A stretch of 64,000 bases of DNA from Lacisediminihabitans sp040549525 (GCF_040549525.1 NZ_JBEPTM010000011.1:1-64000), one strand, 5' to 3'; numbered from the stretch's first letter, positions 15,518 to 24,286 are shown. Notes: a model not told the origin generated them from the letters alone. Translations and numbers: made by a program.

Positions 15518-17317
15518 ATGTCCACGGAAACCGCTCCCGTGCCAGCAGCACCGACCAAGAAGGCCACCGAGCCCGAGATCCTCACCGGCTCGGGCGCGAT
15601 CCTGCGCTCGCTCGAGAACCTCGGCGTCACCGACGTCTTCGGGCTTCCCGGCGGGGCCATCATGCCGTTCTACGACGAGCTGATGTCGTCGACGGGAATC
15701 CGCCACATCCTGGTGCGCCACGAGCAGGGTGCTGGCCACGCTGCCGAGGGCTACGCGTCATCCACCGGCCGACTCGGGGTCTGCATCGCGACCTCCGGCC
15801 CCGGTGCCACCAACCTCGTGACCGCGATCGCGGATGCCTACATGGATTCCGTTCCGCTGCTCGCGATCACCGGCCAGGTGTTCTCGACCCTGATGGGAAG
15901 CGACGCATTCCAGGAGGTCGACATCTCCGGGATCACGATGCCGATCACCAAGCACTCCTTCCTGGTCACCCGGCCGGAAGACGTGCCGGCGACCATCGCC
16001 GCGGCGTACCACATCGCCACGACCGGCCGCCCCGGACCGGTGCTGGTGGATGTCACGAAGGACTGCCAGCAGAACAGCGCGCCGTTCATCTGGCCGCCGA
16101 AGGTCGACCTGCCCGGGTACCGACCGGTGCTCAAGGCCCACGGCAAGCAGATCCTCGCGGCGGCCCAGATGCTCGCCGAGGCCAAGCGTCCGGTCTTCTA
16201 CGTCGGTGGCGGTGTAATCCGCGCCAAGGCATCCGTCGAACTGCTGGAGCTCGCCGAGCTGGTGGGAGCACCGGTCGTCACCACTCTCATGGCGCGCGGC
16301 GCGTTCCCGGACTCCAACCGGCTGAACCTCGGCATGCCCGGGATGCACGGCACGGTGCCCGCGGTTCTCGCCATCCAGGAATCCGACCTGCTCATATCCC
16401 TCGGAGCCCGCTTCGACGACCGGGTCACCGGCAAGCCCAGCGAATTCGCGCCGGACGCGAAGGTCGTCCACGTCGACATCGACCCGGCCGAGATCTCCAA
16501 GATCAGGCTCGCCGATGTGCCGATCGTCGGCGATGCCAAGGAGGTCATCGCCGACCTCACGACCGCCTTCCGCGATGCGGTGGCGACCACGCCATCCGAC
16601 CTCACGGCCTGGTGGGAGCGTCTCGACCTGCTCCGCGCCCGCTACCCCCTCGGCTACGACGAGCCGGAAGACGGATTGCTCTCCCCCCAGTACGTGATCG
16701 AGCGCATCGGCCAGATCACCGGGCCGGAGGCGATCTACGCCTCAGGCGTCGGCCAGCACCAGATGTGGGCGGCGCAGTTCATCAAGTACGAGCGCCCCAA
16801 CGCCTGGCTCAACTCCGGCGGTGCTGGCACCATGGGCTACGGGGTTCCCGCGGCCATGGGTGCGAAGGTCGCCGAGCCGGAGCGCACGGTCTGGGCGATC
16901 GACGGGGACGGATGCTTCCAGATGACCAACCAGGAGCTCGCCACCTGCACGATCAACAAGATCCCGATCAAGGTCGCGATCATCAACAACTCCTCCCTCG
17001 GCATGGTGCGACAGTGGCAGACGCTGTTCTACGACGGCCGCCACTCCTTCACCGACCTCAACACGGGTCACGACACGGTGATGATTCCGGACTTCGTGAA
17101 GATGGCCGACGCGTACGGCGCTCTCGGCATCCGCGTGCGCAACAAGGAAGACGTGGATGCGGCGATCAAGCTGGCGAACGAGACGAACGACCGTCCGGTG
17201 GTGATCGACTTCATCGTGAGTCCGCACTCGATGGTCTGGCCGATGGTGCCCCAGGGCGTCGGCAACTCGAACGTGCAATACGCGAAAGACCACGCGCCGT
17301 CGTGGGACGAGGAGTAG
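15518..17317 (+). CDS. ilvB: acetolactate synthase, large (catalytic) subunit
   Basis: A 599-residue thiamine-diphosphate enzyme that condenses two pyruvates, or pyruvate with 2-oxobutyrate. The catalytic Glu is in RHEQGAGHAAEGYA, the central FAD-binding domain follows, and the TPP motif is IDGDGCFQMT with VAIINNSSLGMVRQWQ. ATG at 15518 is preferred over ATG 15497 because AAGGA lies 8 nt before it and the upstream residues are not conserved. It pairs with the regulatory subunit 4 nt downstream. Confidence 0.95.
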   Translation: MSTETAPVPAAPTKKATEPEILTGSGAILRSLENLGVTDVFGLPGGAIMPFYDELMSSTGIRHILVRHEQGAGHAAEGYASSTGRLGVCIATSGPGATNLVTAIADAYMDSVPLLAITGQVFSTLMGSDAFQEVDISGITMPITKHSFLVTRPEDVPATIAAAYHIATTGRPGPVLVDVTKDCQQNSAPFIWPPKVDLPGYRPVLKAHGKQILAAAQMLAEAKRPVFYVGGGVIRAKASVELLELAELVGAPVVTTLMARGAFPDSNRLNLGMPGMHGTVPAVLAIQESDLLISLGARFDDRVTGKPSEFAPDAKVVHVDIDPAEISKIRLADVPIVGDAKEVIADLTTAFRDAVATTPSDLTAWWERLDLLRARYPLGYDEPEDGLLSPQYVIERIGQITGPEAIYASGVGQHQMWAAQFIKYERPNAWLNSGGAGTMGYGVPAAMGAKVAEPERTVWAIDGDGCFQMTNQELATCTINKIPIKVAIINNSSLGMVRQWQTLFYDGRHSFTDLNTGHDTVMIPDFVKMADAYGALGIRVRNKEDVDAAIKLANETNDRPVVIDFIVSPHSMVWPMVPQGVGNSNVQYAKDHAPSWDEE

Positions 17318-17321
17318 GCCC

Positions 17322-17828
17322 GTGACGCACGTACTCTCGCTTCTCGTCGAGGACAAACCCGGACTGCTCACGCGCGTCGCCGGTCTGTTCGCGCGCCGTG
17401 GGTTCAACATCGAGAGCCTCGCTGTCGGTGCGAGCGAGATCCCCGGACTCTCCCGCATCACCGTCGTCGTGGATGTCGAGGAGCTGCCGCTCGAGCAGGT
17501 GACGAAGCAGCTCAACAAGCTCATCAACGTGATCAAGATCGTCGAGCTGGATCCGCTTCAGACCGTCGAGCGCGAGCACATGCTGATCAAAGTGCGGGTG
17601 GACAACACCACGCGCAGCCAGATCCTCGAGGCGGCAACGCTGTTCCGTGCGCGGATCGTGGATGTCGCGACCGACGCCCTGGTGATCGAGGTCACCGGCG
17701 ATACGGCGAAGGTGGATGCGCTGCTCAAGGTGCTCGAGCCCTACGGAATCAAGGAGATCGCCCAGTCGGGCCTTCTCGCGATCGGGCGCGGGTCCAAGAG
17801 CATCACCGAACGAGTCTTCAAGAGCTAG
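17322..17828 (+). CDS. ilvN: acetolactate synthase, small (regulatory) subunit
   Basis: A 168-residue ACT-domain protein that binds valine and controls IlvB. The N-terminal ACT domain starts THVLSLLVEDKPGLLTRVAGLF and the GFNIESLAVG segment is diagnostic. The C-terminal domain ends near GRGSKSITE. GTG at 17322 has GAGGAGTAGG just upstream, inside the end of ilvB. Confidence 0.95.
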   Translation: MTHVLSLLVEDKPGLLTRVAGLFARRGFNIESLAVGASEIPGLSRITVVVDVEELPLEQVTKQLNKLINVIKIVELDPLQTVEREHMLIKVRVDNTTRSQILEAATLFRARIVDVATDALVIEVTGDTAKVDALLKVLEPYGIKEIAQSGLLAIGRGSKSITERVFKS

Positions 17829-17831
17829 GCG

Positions 17832-17974
17832 GTGGTCGAGCGGCGCGCTCTGCCGCGCGGAGCGAGACCTCGAATAACAGAACACAGAACCTCGAAACCG
17901 CAGGTTTCGATACGGCCATTGCGGCCTACTCGACCAGCAGAAATGCGGCCCTGGCGGGCGCACTCAACCAGCAG
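17832..17974. repeat. dispersed palindromic repeat between ilvN and ilvC
   Basis: Holds GTGGTCGAG (17832), a perfect 8 bp hairpin TCGAAACC-GCA-GGTTTCGA (17892-17910), CTACTCGACCAGCAG (17926-17940) and a degenerate CACTCAACCAGCAG (17961-17974). It shares its ends with the copy at 4145-4270. Lying inside the ilv transcript, it could alter mRNA stability between ilvBN and ilvC. Confidence 0.75.
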
Positions 17975-17993
17975 AAACGGAAAAGGAAACCAA

Positions 17994-19019
17994 GTGACCG
18001 AGATCTTCTATGACAAAGACGCCGACCTCAGCCTCATCCAGGGCAAGAAGGTGGCCGTCATCGGCTACGGCTCGCAGGGCCACGCGCACGCGCAGAACCT
18101 CCGCGATTCCGGCGTCGAGGTAGTCGTCGGCCTCAAGCCCGATTCGAAGTCCGTCGTCAAGGCGCAGGAGGCCGGATTCACCGTGCTGCCGTCCGCAGAG
18201 GCCGCAGAGTGGGCCGACGTGATCGTCATCCTCGCGCCAGACCAGCACCAGCGCGGACTCTATGCCGCCGACATCCAGCCGCACCTCGTGCCCGGCAACG
18301 CGATCCTCTTCGGCCACGGCTTCAACATCCGCTTCGGCTACATCACCGCGCCTGAGGGCGTCGACGTGATCATGGTCGCCCCGAAGGGACCCGGTCACAC
18401 CGTGCGTCGCGAGTTCGAGGCCGGCCGTGGCGTTCCCGTCATCGTCGCCGTCGAGCAGGATGCCTCAGGCCAGGCCTGGCAGCTGGCCTGGTCCTACGCC
18501 AAGGCGATCGGCGGACTCCGCGCCGGCGGCATCAAGACCACCTTCACCGAAGAGACCGAGACCGACCTGTTCGGTGAGCAGGCCGTGCTCTGCGGTGGCG
18601 TCTCGCAGCTCGTGCAGTACGGATTCGAGACCCTCACCGAGGCCGGCTACCAGCCGCAGATCGCCTACTTCGAGGTGCTTCACGAGCTGAAGCTCATCGT
18701 CGACCTCATGTGGGAGGGCGGCATCGCGAAGCAGCGTTGGAGCGTCTCCGACACCGCCGAGTACGGCGACTACGTCTCCGGCCCGCGCGTCATCGACCCG
18801 CACGTGAAGGAGAACATGCAGGCCGTTCTCGCCGACATCCAGTCCGGTGCCTTCGCGGAGCGTTTCATCGCCGACCAGGATGCCGGAGCGCCCGAGTTCC
18901 TCGAGCTGCGCGCCAAGGGTGCTGCTCACCCGATCGAGGCCACCGGCAAGGAGCTTCGCGCTCTCTTCGCCTGGAAGCAGGTCGACGAGGACTACACCGA
19001 CGGCTCCGCCGCCCGCTAG
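17994..19019 (+). CDS. ilvC: ketol-acid reductoisomerase (NADP+)
   Basis: A 341-residue class I enzyme that converts acetolactate to dihydroxy-isovalerate with Mg2+ and NADPH (EC 1.1.1.86). Motifs: GYGSQGHAHAQNLRDSG (nucleotide binding), APKGPGHTVRREFE, and metal-binding acids in ETETDLFGEQAVLCGG and YFEVLHELKLIVDLM. GTG at 17994 follows AAAAGGAAA. A clear terminator follows, ending the ilv operon. Confidence 0.96.
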   Translation: MTEIFYDKDADLSLIQGKKVAVIGYGSQGHAHAQNLRDSGVEVVVGLKPDSKSVVKAQEAGFTVLPSAEAAEWADVIVILAPDQHQRGLYAADIQPHLVPGNAILFGHGFNIRFGYITAPEGVDVIMVAPKGPGHTVRREFEAGRGVPVIVAVEQDASGQAWQLAWSYAKAIGGLRAGGIKTTFTEETETDLFGEQAVLCGGVSQLVQYGFETLTEAGYQPQIAYFEVLHELKLIVDLMWEGGIAKQRWSVSDTAEYGDYVSGPRVIDPHVKENMQAVLADIQSGAFAERFIADQDAGAPEFLELRAKGAAHPIEATGKELRALFAWKQVDEDYTDGSAAR

Positions 19020-19035
19020 TCGTTCCCCGCGAAAG

Positions 19036-19062
19036 GGCCCCGGTTGTTGTCGAACCGGGGCC
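19036..19062 (+). terminator. intrinsic terminator after ilvC
   Basis: GGCCCCGGTT (19036-19045) pairs perfectly with AACCGGGGCC (19053-19062) around a 7 nt loop, followed by TCTT. It starts 17 nt past the ilvC stop. Confidence 0.8.
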
Positions 19063-19090
19063 TCTTCGCTGTCCCCGTCACCATCACTCC

Positions 19091-19192
19091 CTCGTGCGTA
19101 ACTCCTGCAATTTGCGGCGGGGCCGGCGGGTGCGCCCGGATTTCCGGGGGGCCAGGGCCGGCGCGGCAAAATCTGCAGGAGTTATGCACGAG
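19091..19192. repeat. 102 bp inverted-repeat element (type B)
   Basis: Arms of 19 bp at 19091-19109 and 19174-19192 match at 18 positions, with core TGCRTAACTCCTGCA/TGCAGGAGTTATGCA. The GC-rich interior is partly self-complementary. The same arm core occurs at 44291-44390 and 49433-49526. The right arm ends 10 bp before the next start codon and itself contains AGGAGTTATG. Confidence 0.85.
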
Positions 19193-19201
19193 GCTGGGGG
19201 G

Positions 19202-19816
19202 ATGACTCCGCCGCTGGCAACCCGGGTGCGCCGGGCATTCGCCACCGCGGCGATGGTCCTCGTGCTGTTCTACGTGACGGTAGACGCGGTGTTGCAGTTG
19301 CTGCCGCCCCACTACTCGGTGCTGACCGATGCTGAGAGTGACCTCGCCGTCGGTCAGTTCGGCTGGGCCATGAACCTCAACTTCCTGGCCCGGGCGGTGA
19401 TGAGCGGATGCCTCGTCATAGCGATTTCAGTCACGGCTCCGCCCTCGCCGCGGCGGAGAGCCGGCTCGGCCCTCCTGGCGCTGGCGGGGCTCTGCTCGGC
19501 GGCCCTCGTGTTCTTCCCCACTGACGTCAACCGTCCCGGCGAATTCGGCATGACCCCGCGCACGAGCCTCGGGGTCGTGCACGTGGTCTTCGCGACATCC
19601 GGATTCCTCGCCGTGCTGGTGGCCATGGCGCTGCTCACCTGGTGGTTCGGGCGCACGCGCAGCATCATGGTCTTCTTCGTGGTCGCGTTGGTCGGGCTGG
19701 TGTCACTCGGCCTGAGCCTCGCGCTGTTGCCGCAGATCGTCGGCCTCACCGAGCGGATCTGCCTGCTGGGGATCCTCGGCTGGGCTTTCGCGGTCGGCGC
19801 GCGCCTGATTCGCTAG
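19202..19816 (+). CDS. DUF998-type membrane protein
   Basis: A 204-residue integral membrane protein with about six hydrophobic helices, resembling the DUF998 family (VFFPTDVNRPGEFGMTPRT between helices is typical in my recollection). ATG at 19202 is taken as the start. An in-frame ATG at 19184 lies inside the inverted-repeat element with AGGAG only 2 nt away. Its stop codon overlaps the stop of the convergent zinc-ribbon gene (shared CTAG). Function unknown. Confidence 0.75.
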   Translation: MTPPLATRVRRAFATAAMVLVLFYVTVDAVLQLLPPHYSVLTDAESDLAVGQFGWAMNLNFLARAVMSGCLVIAISVTAPPSPRRRAGSALLALAGLCSAALVFFPTDVNRPGEFGMTPRTSLGVVHVVFATSGFLAVLVAMALLTWWFGRTRSIMVFFVVALVGLVSLGLSLALLPQIVGLTERICLLGILGWAFAVGARLIR

Positions 19817-20070
19817 CGCGGCACCCGCAGCCACGACATCCCGCGCAGCTCGAGGCAGATGCTGTCCGGCTCCTCGACGACCACCATGAGCACGTCATCG
19901 CACTGGCCGCAGCGCACCACGTAGCCGGTCGGATCCGGGTATACCGTCGCGCGAGCGAGTTCGGAGACGTCGCCACAGCCGATGCAGCGCGCCACCGCCA
20001 GGGTGATATCCGCGGAGAACAGCTCGGAGAGGGGCCCCGCAAGGGAGTTGCCGTCCACGGGTTCCGGCAT
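19813..20070 (-). CDS. small zinc-ribbon protein (DUF6510-like)
   Basis: An 85-residue protein with two CxxC pairs (RCIGCGD near residue 28 and RCGQCDD near residue 52), suggesting one zinc or iron site. It follows the ferredoxin-type reductase with a one-base overlap, and the trio molybdoprotein, reductase and CxxC protein appears to be one operon. I believe this small family often accompanies that pair in actinobacteria. A role as electron carrier or assembly factor is a guess. Confidence 0.75.
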   Translation of the reverse strand: MPEPVDGNSLAGPLSELFSADITLAVARCIGCGDVSELARATVYPDPTGYVVRCGQCDDVLMVVVEEPDSICLELRGMSWLRVPR

Positions 20071-20822
20071 CAGGCGCCTCCGAATCGTTCGGTCTTCACA
20101 CGCTGCGGGTCGTGCCCGAGCGCGACGAGGTCGTTCGCGACGGTCTCAACGAATCCGGTCGGCCCACAGACGAACACTGCCGGGCCCTGCGACGCGGCGA
20201 AGGTGGATGCCTCGAGGTCGGCGAGCGCGATGCGGGAGGCCGGCCGCGGCCATCCGTCCGGCGTTCGGCGGGTGTACAGCCAGGTGACGTCGAGGTGGGG
20301 AGTCGGAGTCTCGAGCTCGGAACGGAAGAACGCGTCATCCGGGGTGCGCACCGAATAGAGCAGCCGGAACGGAGCGGTGCTGCCCGATGCGGTGTGGGAA
20401 CGGATCATCGCCATCAGCGGCACGATTCCCGAGCCCCCGCCGATCAGCTGCACCGACTCGGTCTGCACGGGACGCCAGACGAACCACCCGCCGAGCGGAC
20501 CGCGCAGCTCCAGCTCGTCCCCGGGCAGGAGTTCATCGACGAGGTAGGGCGACACCTCTCCGGTGGGGAAGCGGTCGACGGCGAGCTGGACACGGTCCCC
20601 GTCCCCCGCAGAGGCGATGGAGTAGGAGCGCACTGCCTGGTAGCCGTCCGGCGCGGTGAGTCGGACATCCGCGTGCTGGCCGGCGATGTTGCCGCCCCAG
20701 CCGGGAACGTCGACCACGATGCTGCGCCCGGTGGGAGTCTCGGTGTTGGTCGAGACGACCACACCGACATGCCAGAGCCCGACCCGGTGTGGCGGCGCAT
20801 CCCGGGTCTCGCGTTCGGTCAC
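20070..20822 (-). CDS. ferredoxin-NADP-reductase-type flavoprotein
   Basis: About 250 residues with an FAD domain (RSYSIASAGDGD motif near residue 70), a GPLGG turn, and an NAD(P) domain (LIGGGSGIVPLMAMI and FVCGPTGFVE). It lacks a C-terminal 2Fe-2S domain. The start is taken at GTG 20822 after GAGAGG; an adjacent in-frame TTG at 20825 is possible. Immediately downstream of the sulfite-oxidase-like protein, it probably passes electrons between NAD(P)H and that molybdenum centre. Confidence 0.85.
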   Translation of the reverse strand: MTERETRDAPPHRVGLWHVGVVVSTNTETPTGRSIVVDVPGWGGNIAGQHADVRLTAPDGYQAVRSYSIASAGDGDRVQLAVDRFPTGEVSPYLVDELLPGDELELRGPLGGWFVWRPVQTESVQLIGGGSGIVPLMAMIRSHTASGSTAPFRLLYSVRTPDDAFFRSELETPTPHLDVTWLYTRRTPDGWPRPASRIALADLEASTFAASQGPAVFVCGPTGFVETVANDLVALGHDPQRVKTERFGGA

Positions 20823-20832
20823 CAACTGCCTC

Positions 20833-21426
20833 TCACCAATAGCGCTGCTCGAGCCACGGGTCGCCGTACATGTTGTAGCCGTTCTGCTCCCAGAACCCGG
20901 GCTCGTCCGACGGCATCATCTCGAGTGACCGGATCCACTTGGCGCTCTTCCAGAAATACAGGTGCGGGATGAGCAGCCGCGCCGGTCCGCCATGCTCGGG
21001 ATCGAGCGGCTCACCGTCGAACTCGACAGCGATCCACGCCTTGCCGCCCAGCAGATCCTCGAGGGGCACATTGGTCGTGTAGCCCCCGTAGGAGTGAGCC
21101 ATCACGTATTCGTCGCTCGTCTCCACCCCGGCGAACAGGGTGTCGAGGGAGACGCCCCGCCAGCTGGTACCGAACTTCGACCAGCGGGTGACGCAGTGGA
21201 TGTCGGTGTCGATGTCTTCGATCGGCAGGGCGTGCAACTCGTCCCACGTCCAGGTGTGGAGGGTCGCGTCATCCGTGCGGATACCGAATTGCCAGTCCGC
21301 GGTGTCGATGTCGGGGGTGGGCCCAGCCGAGAGCACCGGGAAGTCCGCGGTGAGGTACTGGCCGGGGGGAAGCTCCGGATTGTGTTCGCGACCGCGGCCG
21401 GTGAAACCGCGAGAGATGACAGCCAT
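20833..21426 (-). CDS. sulfite-oxidase-like molybdopterin oxidoreductase (YuiH/MsrP-type domain)
   Basis: A 197-residue single-domain molybdoprotein. The expected molybdenum-ligating Cys is in DIHCVTRWSKF, followed by the conserved GYTTNVPLEDLLGG and PARLLIPHLYFWKSAKWIRS. It lacks the heme and dimerisation domains of true sulfite oxidases and has no Tat signal, so it is cytosolic. Substrate unknown; reductive repair of oxidised metabolites is possible. It sits next to the molybdenum cofactor genes that would equip it. Confidence 0.88.
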   Translation of the reverse strand: MAVISRGFTGRGREHNPELPPGQYLTADFPVLSAGPTPDIDTADWQFGIRTDDATLHTWTWDELHALPIEDIDTDIHCVTRWSKFGTSWRGVSLDTLFAGVETSDEYVMAHSYGGYTTNVPLEDLLGGKAWIAVEFDGEPLDPEHGGPARLLIPHLYFWKSAKWIRSLEMMPSDEPGFWEQNGYNMYGDPWLEQRYW

Positions 21427-21462
21427 GAGAAGCTCCTTCGGTCGATCCCAGAATAGCGAGGC

Positions 21463-22236
21463 CTACTGCTCGCGGTCGAGTCCTCCCATGCGTTCGAGCA
21501 CCGCGTGCACCAGCTCGATCTCGGCATCCGGGGTGATGTGGTGGTTGAGGTAGATGCCCTCCAGCCAGGAAAGCACCTCGTCGCGTTCGAGGCCGACCGC
21601 AGACCAGTCGACGCCCCGTTCGGTGGAGGTCACGGGCTCACCCGAGACCGGATCGAGCCAGGCGCGGGCGATCGTGCGATCGGGAGTGGCGCCATCCACC
21701 GGGTTCCAGAGCAGGGCGATCGGATGGTTCTCTCCGTCGACGTGGTCCTGGCTGACGCCCCCGGAGCCGAGCCACGGCAGAGTGAGGATCTCCCCCTCGA
21801 TCTCCACCTCGATCAGGTCGAGCTGGGTGGGCTCCGTCTCGCACACATAGAGGGGATAGCCCTCCTCATGCCAGGCCGCCGCCTCCTCGATGTCTTCCAT
21901 GAGCTCTGGCATCCGCTCGAAGAAGTTGGCGGCGAGAGCGCTGGACCAGGCAAGCAACACCGCAGTGTCGGCAGCGTTCCAGGGGCTGTTCTCGCTCGCG
22001 TCGCCATTCGCACCGTGAAAGTGGTGCTCGCCTCCGTTGCTTCCGAGGTCGAGGTGGAGCTGCCCGTCGTCGTAGCCGACATAGAGGGAGACGACGTTCT
22101 CGTCGTCCTGCCACTCGGCGAAGATCTCCGGCTCGCGCAATGTCGGCGGCAGGGTGATCTTCGCCGCACGCTTGTCGCCGAGGTCGAAGACCGCCTGGAA
22201 GATCGTGTTCGGCAGTCGCAGAGTTTCGTCGGGCAT
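21463..22236 (-). CDS. hypothetical acidic protein
   Basis: A 257-residue cytosolic protein rich in Asp, Glu and Trp (LPNTIFQAVFDLGDKRAAK at the start, HHITPDAEIELVHAVLERMGG near the end). No signal or membrane segment and no family recognised. ATG at 22236 is where the codon pattern of the gene begins. The much longer open frame extending to 23496 runs antisense through moaA and is spurious. Confidence 0.7.
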   Translation of the reverse strand: MPDETLRLPNTIFQAVFDLGDKRAAKITLPPTLREPEIFAEWQDDENVVSLYVGYDDGQLHLDLGSNGGEHHFHGANGDASENSPWNAADTAVLLAWSSALAANFFERMPELMEDIEEAAAWHEEGYPLYVCETEPTQLDLIEVEIEGEILTLPWLGSGGVSQDHVDGENHPIALLWNPVDGATPDRTIARAWLDPVSGEPVTSTERGVDWSAVGLERDEVLSWLEGIYLNHHITPDAEIELVHAVLERMGGLDREQ

Positions 22237-22389
22237 GGAGTCAACTCTTTCACGTCGGGCGGTGCACCGCGCGCCCGGCTGAAGGCCCGGGGCATCGGGC
22301 CCGCAGTCCCGTCGAGGCGGCTGTTCCCCCGTCGGCCCGTCCGGTGTTTCGTGGGGGGCCGGGGAGGCATTCGCCCCGACCCCGTCACG
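22237..22389. other. moaA upstream spacer
   Basis: About 150 bp with no gene. GC-rich self-complementary words (GGGCATCGGGCCC-like) are present, but I cannot recognise a molybdenum cofactor riboswitch or any defined operator. Confidence 0.4.
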
Positions 22390-22395
22390 TAGGCT
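22390..22395 (+). promoter_or_regulatory. -10 box of moaA, leaderless start
   Basis: TAGGCT ends 6 nt before ATG 22402 with no ribosome site, suggesting a leaderless mRNA. That would exclude a 5' leader riboswitch acting on this promoter. Confidence 0.45.
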
Positions 22396-22401
22396 GATTC
22401 C

Positions 22402-23484
22402 ATGACCTCCCTCGCGCTCGGCATCCCGGGGATCCGGCGTGATCCGGCACGTCTGCCGCCGACGGTCGGGCGCCCGGACGAGACCGGCCTGCTCGACACC
22501 TTCGGCCGCACGGCCCGCGACCTCCGAATCTCGATCACCGAGAAGTGCTCCCTTCGCTGCACCTACTGCATGCCGGAGGAGGGGCTCCCCGCGATCGCCC
22601 GCGACGACCTGCTCACGGCGACGGAGATCGCCCGGCTCGTCGAGATCGCGGTTCGTGACCTCGGCGTGCACGACGTCCGCTTCACCGGGGGAGAGCCGCT
22701 CATGCGAGCGGACCTGGCCGAGATCATCCGTCGCTCCTCCGCCGTCGCGGGGCTGCCCGGGGGTGGCAGGGCGTCGATCTCGATGACGACGAACGCCATC
22801 GGGCTCGATCACCGCATCCACGAGTTGGTGGAGGCCGGGCTCACCCGCATCAACATCTCCCTCGACACCGTCGACCGCGACCACTTCGCCCGGCTCACCC
22901 GCCGCGACCGGCTTCCGTCGGTCTTCGCCGGCATCCAGGCCGCGAAGGATGCCGGACTCACCCCGCTCAAGATCAACGCCGTGCTCATGCGCGACACCCT
23001 CGCCGGTGCGGCAGACCTGCTCGAGTGGTCCCTCGCGAATGGCGTGAGACTGCGCTTCATCGAGCAGATGCCCCTCGACGCCGATGAGGCCTGGGCGCGC
23101 GACAACATGGTGGATGCCGCGGAGCTGCTCGATGTGCTCGGCGAACGCTTCAGGCTGAGCCAGCCGCACCGCGAAGACCCCTCGGCCCCCGCCGAAGAGT
23201 GGACCGTCGATGGCGGTCCAGCCACGGTGGGCATCATCGCCTCCGTGACCCGCTCGTTCTGCGAGGCCTGCGATCGCACCCGCGTCACTGCGGAGGGAAC
23301 CGTGCGCTCCTGCCTGTTCGGTGACGACGAAACAGACCTCCGCGCCCTGCTGCGCAACGGTTCCGACGATGCGACGATCGCGCAGTGGTGGCGGGCCGCC
23401 CAGTGGGGCAAGCAGGCCGGGCATGGCATGGACCGGGCCGACTTCGTGCGCCCGCAGCGCAGCATGGGCGCCATCGGTGGCTGA
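22402..23484 (+). CDS. moaA: GTP 3',8-cyclase (molybdenum cofactor step 1)
   Basis: A 360-residue radical-SAM enzyme that starts molybdopterin synthesis from GTP. The SAM cluster motif is KCSLRCTYCMPEEGL. The C-terminal second cluster has SFCEACDRTRVTAEGTVRSCLF, and the protein ends in the required Gly-Gly (MGAIGG). Full length. moaD overlaps its last 8 bases. Confidence 0.96.
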   Translation: MTSLALGIPGIRRDPARLPPTVGRPDETGLLDTFGRTARDLRISITEKCSLRCTYCMPEEGLPAIARDDLLTATEIARLVEIAVRDLGVHDVRFTGGEPLMRADLAEIIRRSSAVAGLPGGGRASISMTTNAIGLDHRIHELVEAGLTRINISLDTVDRDHFARLTRRDRLPSVFAGIQAAKDAGLTPLKINAVLMRDTLAGAADLLEWSLANGVRLRFIEQMPLDADEAWARDNMVDAAELLDVLGERFRLSQPHREDPSAPAEEWTVDGGPATVGIIASVTRSFCEACDRTRVTAEGTVRSCLFGDDETDLRALLRNGSDDATIAQWWRAAQWGKQAGHGMDRADFVRPQRSMGAIGG

Positions 23485-23728
23485 GCCGGCCGGCATCCTC
23501 GTGCGCTACTTCGCCTCCGCCGCGGAGGCGTCCGGGCGCGAGGAGGAAGTTCTGCCTTCCGTCGCCACAGTGGGCCAGCTGCGAGCGCTGCTCGTGGAGC
23601 GCTACGGCGACGCGATGACCCGGGTGTTGGCATCCGGTTCGTTCCTCGTCGACGGCGTGGTCAGTCGGGACGACTCCCGTGCGCTCGGTGCCCGGGTCGA
23701 CGTGCTTCCGCCGTTCGCCGGGGGCTGA
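23477..23728 (+). CDS. moaD: molybdopterin synthase sulfur carrier subunit
   Basis: An 83-residue ubiquitin-fold protein with the essential C-terminal Gly-Gly (LPPFAGG) that is adenylated by MoeB and thiocarboxylated. GTG at 23477 overlaps the end of moaA by 8 bases; the protein begins VAEPAGILVRYFASAAEASG. Its partner MoaE is encoded on the other strand at 28178-28594. Confidence 0.9.
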   Translation: MAEPAGILVRYFASAAEASGREEEVLPSVATVGQLRALLVERYGDAMTRVLASGSFLVDGVVSRDDSRALGARVDVLPPFAGG

Positions 23729-23746
23729 GCCCGGTCGACGGCTCCG

Positions 23747-24286
23747 CTACTCGTTGACGAGAACGGGCACGCCGATCGACGTCGACACCGCACGCCCGGC
23801 GAGTTCCGTCGGCACGGCCACCCGGAACGGGATGGATTCGACGGGGGTGCCCGTGACCGGGTCGACCGGGCCGTCATCGGTCGCGTGATAGACGAAGCGG
23901 GCGCTGCCGATTACTGATCCGCCGGCATCGTAGAACCCGGCGATGATCTCCAGGTCGAGCACCGCGCTCACATCGCTCGTCACCCGGAGGGCGCCGCTCA
24001 CAGCCTTCCCGTCGAACGCGAGATCGTCGACCGTGAATCGCTCGTCGAACGGACCGGCCGCCTGGCCCACTTCTCCGGGCTTCGGGCGAAGAAGACGGAT
24101 GCTCGCGAGTTCCGGTGCGCCGCTGGCGGCCGCCAGTCCGGGGAGCGTGGTCGTCACGGCATCCGTCGGCGGCGGGGCCGCGGCGTCGGTGCGCGCCATC
24201 ACGGCAACTCCGACCGCGATCGAGCCCGCGACCAAGACGGCTGCTGCGGCCAGGGCGATGGCGACGATCGGGCGTGTTCTCTTCAT
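23747..24286 (-). CDS. exported or membrane-anchored protein of unknown function
   Basis: A 179-residue protein with a basic N-terminus and one hydrophobic segment (PIVAIALAAAAVLVAGSIAVG), then a soluble beta-rich domain ending PVLVNE. AAGGA lies before the ATG. It follows the alkaline phosphatase gene after a strong hairpin, so it may be expressed less than the phosphatase. No catalytic motif recognised. Confidence 0.7.
   Translation of the reverse strand: MKRTRPIVAIALAAAAVLVAGSIAVGVAVMARTDAAAPPPTDAVTTTLPGLAAASGAPELASIRLLRPKPGEVGQAAGPFDERFTVDDLAFDGKAVSGALRVTSDVSAVLDLEIIAGFYDAGGSVIGSARFVYHATDDGPVDPVTGTPVESIPFRVAVPTELAGRAVSTSIGVPVLVNE

Noticed and set aside
22237..22401. Molybdenum cofactor riboswitch upstream of moaA
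   Set aside because: No recognisable conserved core, and the -10 box 6 nt from the ATG implies a leaderless message.
21463..23496. Single 677-residue minus-strand protein
   Set aside because: The part beyond 22236 is antisense to moaA, which has full radical-SAM motifs. The true gene starts at ATG 22236.
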